Below are positions 62,262 to 64,000 of a stretch of 64,000 nt of DNA, piece after piece (position 1 is the stretch's first letter; each line of letters begins with the position of its first letter). The notes below the pieces were generated by a model. It was not told where the DNA came from and did not search any database. It saw only the letters and a program-made list of their open reading frames with translations. Made by a program: the position numbers and the translations under genes. This DNA comes from Mortierella hygrophila (Eukaryota; Mortierellomycota; Mortierellomycetes; Mortierellales; Mortierellaceae), in assembly GCA_015680625.1 (NCBI GenBank), contig JAAAXW010000017.1, positions 1-64,000 of the forward strand, read 5' to 3'.

Positions 62262-63215
62262 AAAAAAAAATGATTAGAAAGAAACCTCATGAAATAAATA
62301 GTTCGCGCTTTGTACTTTTCGTCATCATCGCCATTGACGTGTTGAAGTAAGTTTTCAAGGCTAACCCAACAAAACAAATGGCATATGTTAAATATTTGCC
62401 ACTAAATTACCGATGGAAGCAACCGCGTGCCTTTTTCCTTCACGAAGAGTCATTTGTCGATACCACATGGTTGTCAAGTGCGCGGGCATTGTACATGTAT
62501 TGTTCAAAAATGTTGTAGTGAACTCGTCCACTGCTGTTCTAAATACGAAAAAGGTTACTTCGGTCAGCATTGAGACTCGTTCGGAAAAAAACAAGCTGAA
62601 CCAATCGTCACTGTTGCCACCATTGTCTGAAAACCGCGGCTGTTTGTCCAAGGTTTGAGGATTGGTGGCGTCATTATATTGTTTTTTTTTCTGGAGGTCG
62701 TGAAAAAGGACCGAGCTTCTCAAGCACCAATATGAACAGAAGGCAGAATGGGTATGGGCCACACTAGAGCTGTACGATGGCCTTGCACGTCACTAGACGA
62801 TTGGAGCCATCACCTATTTCACCCCAAGGCACACAGAAGGGGCAGTGACAGACAGAAAATCAACTTCGTTTGTGTTTACTCTGTTAGGTCCCTTCTCAAG
62901 CCTCTCTGCCTGGGTTTGGGCAGGCGTAAATTCCTAAAAATTAGACTCCTTTTCTTGTCGTGCCTTTTTCTTTTCCTTTTCCTTTTCTCAGCAAAACCAC
63001 TCTTCTCCTCCTGTCCATCGTCCCCTTTTTTTTTTCTCGGATCGTCTTTCTTTCTACATACATCACTCTTCAGGACAACTTGCACATAAAAACCTCACAC
63101 ACACACACTTCAGGGATCACAGGACACAGGACATCTTTATTCACACACCTATCATTTCTCAACATATCTCATACCAAGCATACCAAACACCCTAACCTCA
63201 CCCACCCCGACTGGA
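62262..63215. other. Intergenic region between ACMSD and dynein light intermediate chain
   Basis: The left 100 bases hold the ACMSD 3' end (an AATAAATA lies at about 62294). The right 300 bases are CT-rich and then CA-rich, forming the leader of the next gene, with ACACCCTAACC about 25 bases before its start codon. No gene is visible between them. Confidence 0.45.
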
Positions 63216-63721
63216 ATGGCCGCAACCAACTCGACTGGCTCAGGCCCAGACAAGCCCACTTCACAAGGCGCCAATGGGACCAACACTGCCACTACCAACG
63301 GCACCGTTGCCACAGGGGCGGCAGCACTAGTTGCAGGACCCAACAGCGCCAACACCGAGGTCTGGTCCAGTTTGCTAAAGTCCGTCGCATCCTCCCGTAT
63401 GGTCCCTGCAAAAGATGTCATCATCCTTGGTGACCCCCATTCAGGCAAATCAACCCTCATTGACCTCCTCAAGACCGCCCTCCCAGAGCCCTCCTCTGAC
63501 GCTCTTGCTAACGGTGAAGACGGGTCCAATGCTGGAGGTGTGAACGGGCACCATCAAGGAGGAGCGAATGGGGTTGCTAATAGTGGCAATGGCTCTGCAC
63601 CAGTCATGGTCGAGATGGGGACTGGCACGAGTGACGATAATATGTTTGCGGGAGCGCAGAAGAAGAATGACTTGGCGCTGAGTTATTCTTTCTGGAACGT
63701 CGAGGACGATGAGAACGAAGG
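63216..63721 (+). CDS. Dynein light intermediate chain, first exon (cut by window end)
   Basis: First exon of a subunit of cytoplasmic dynein, the minus-end microtubule motor. The 168 whole codons start with a Thr/Asn/Gly-rich tail and then reach VPAKDVIILGDPHSGKSTLI at residues about 63-82, a P-loop in the Ras-like fold that these chains share, and later DLALSYSFWNVEDDENE, typical of the switch region in this family. A Gly/Asn-rich insert of about 60 residues separates the two. The exon ends at a GTATGG donor at 63722 in phase 1. I could not place the next exon, and it may lie beyond the window, so C-terminal features cannot be judged. Another small GTPase-like protein is the alternative, but the FWNVEDDE block argues for dynein. 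Confidence 0.8.
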
Positions 63722-64000
63722 TATGGTTTTTATGTTTGTTTGATTGTAGAAGCATTGCCTCACATGCCTCTCTTGACTTTTTGACTTTGGCTTCGTTGAT
63801 GAATTGGGTGGGCTGGGTATTGGTGAACAGGACTCTCAACAAGGCAACGATGAAGACAAGCTCGAGGGTGGAAGGAGACGACGAGCATTCATTCAAAGGA
63901 ACATATATCGCAAATGACTTGATTTTTTTTCTGTGCTGTTGTTGCGAGGGGTCAGATTGAGCCCTGGTTGGTAGCAGGACTTTTAACATGACGACGACGA
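63722..64000 (+). other. Intron and unresolved end of the dynein chain gene
   Basis: After the donor at 63722 an acceptor-like GAACAG occurs near 63830, but the sequence behind it meets a stop in the expected phase. The remaining bases show no frame matching the family. Confidence 0.35.

Noticed and set aside
1..64000. CRISPR arrays, bacterial operons or rRNA genes
   Set aside because: None was seen. Spliced genes with GT-AG introns show the DNA is eukaryotic nuclear, and no regularly spaced repeats or rRNA-like sequence occur.

Overview
The window looks like nuclear DNA of an early-diverging filamentous fungus, most likely a Mortierellaceae species (Mortierella, Linnemannia or a relative). 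The signs are short GT-AG introns, pyrimidine-rich 5' leaders, long Gln, His and Ser runs in regulators, a leucine-rich relic of the IGDNGAQAL type, and remnants of lineage-specific repeat families. Taxonomy is inferred from style and recalled families, not from a marker gene. Exon boundaries below were read by hand from splice sites and checked for phase.

Left part (1-31.3 kb): an uncharacterised Ser-rich coiled-coil protein gene (+) converges on a GATA-type zinc-finger regulator (-). The regulator is split by an inferred 3.2 kb intron, very long next to the other introns here. Beyond its first exon lie about 20 kb with no recognisable gene, only low-complexity DNA, microsatellites, a G-rich block and an 8-N assembly gap.

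Middle (31.3-45.3 kb): a hotdog-fold thioesterase-like gene, a small intact three-exon gene matching the front end of Helitron transposon proteins, a decayed LINE with a tRNA-derived SINE nested in it, a seven-exon glycerol kinase gene, and a Gln-rich regulator whose C-terminus has the spacing of a WRKY/GCM1-type zinc finger.

Accessory island (45.3-53 kb): no intact gene was found. It holds diverged repeats, an NLR-type leucine-rich relic, an F-box/LRR-like gene broken by a MITE, a 92-bp inverted repeat, a 160-bp direct repeat, and a multi-exon pseudogene of what I take to be a Mortierella-specific family, carrying a second MITE copy and a 10-bp tandem duplication that shifts its frame.

Right part (53.2-64 kb): a seven-exon cation-chloride cotransporter gene (-), divergent from a five-exon ACMSD gene of the kynurenine pathway (+), then the first exon of a dynein light intermediate chain gene (+) cut by the window edge. 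The housekeeping genes are not obviously functionally linked. The most unusual items are the WRKY-like finger, the Helitron-derived gene, the long intron and desert at the GATA gene, and the nested repeat history of the island.
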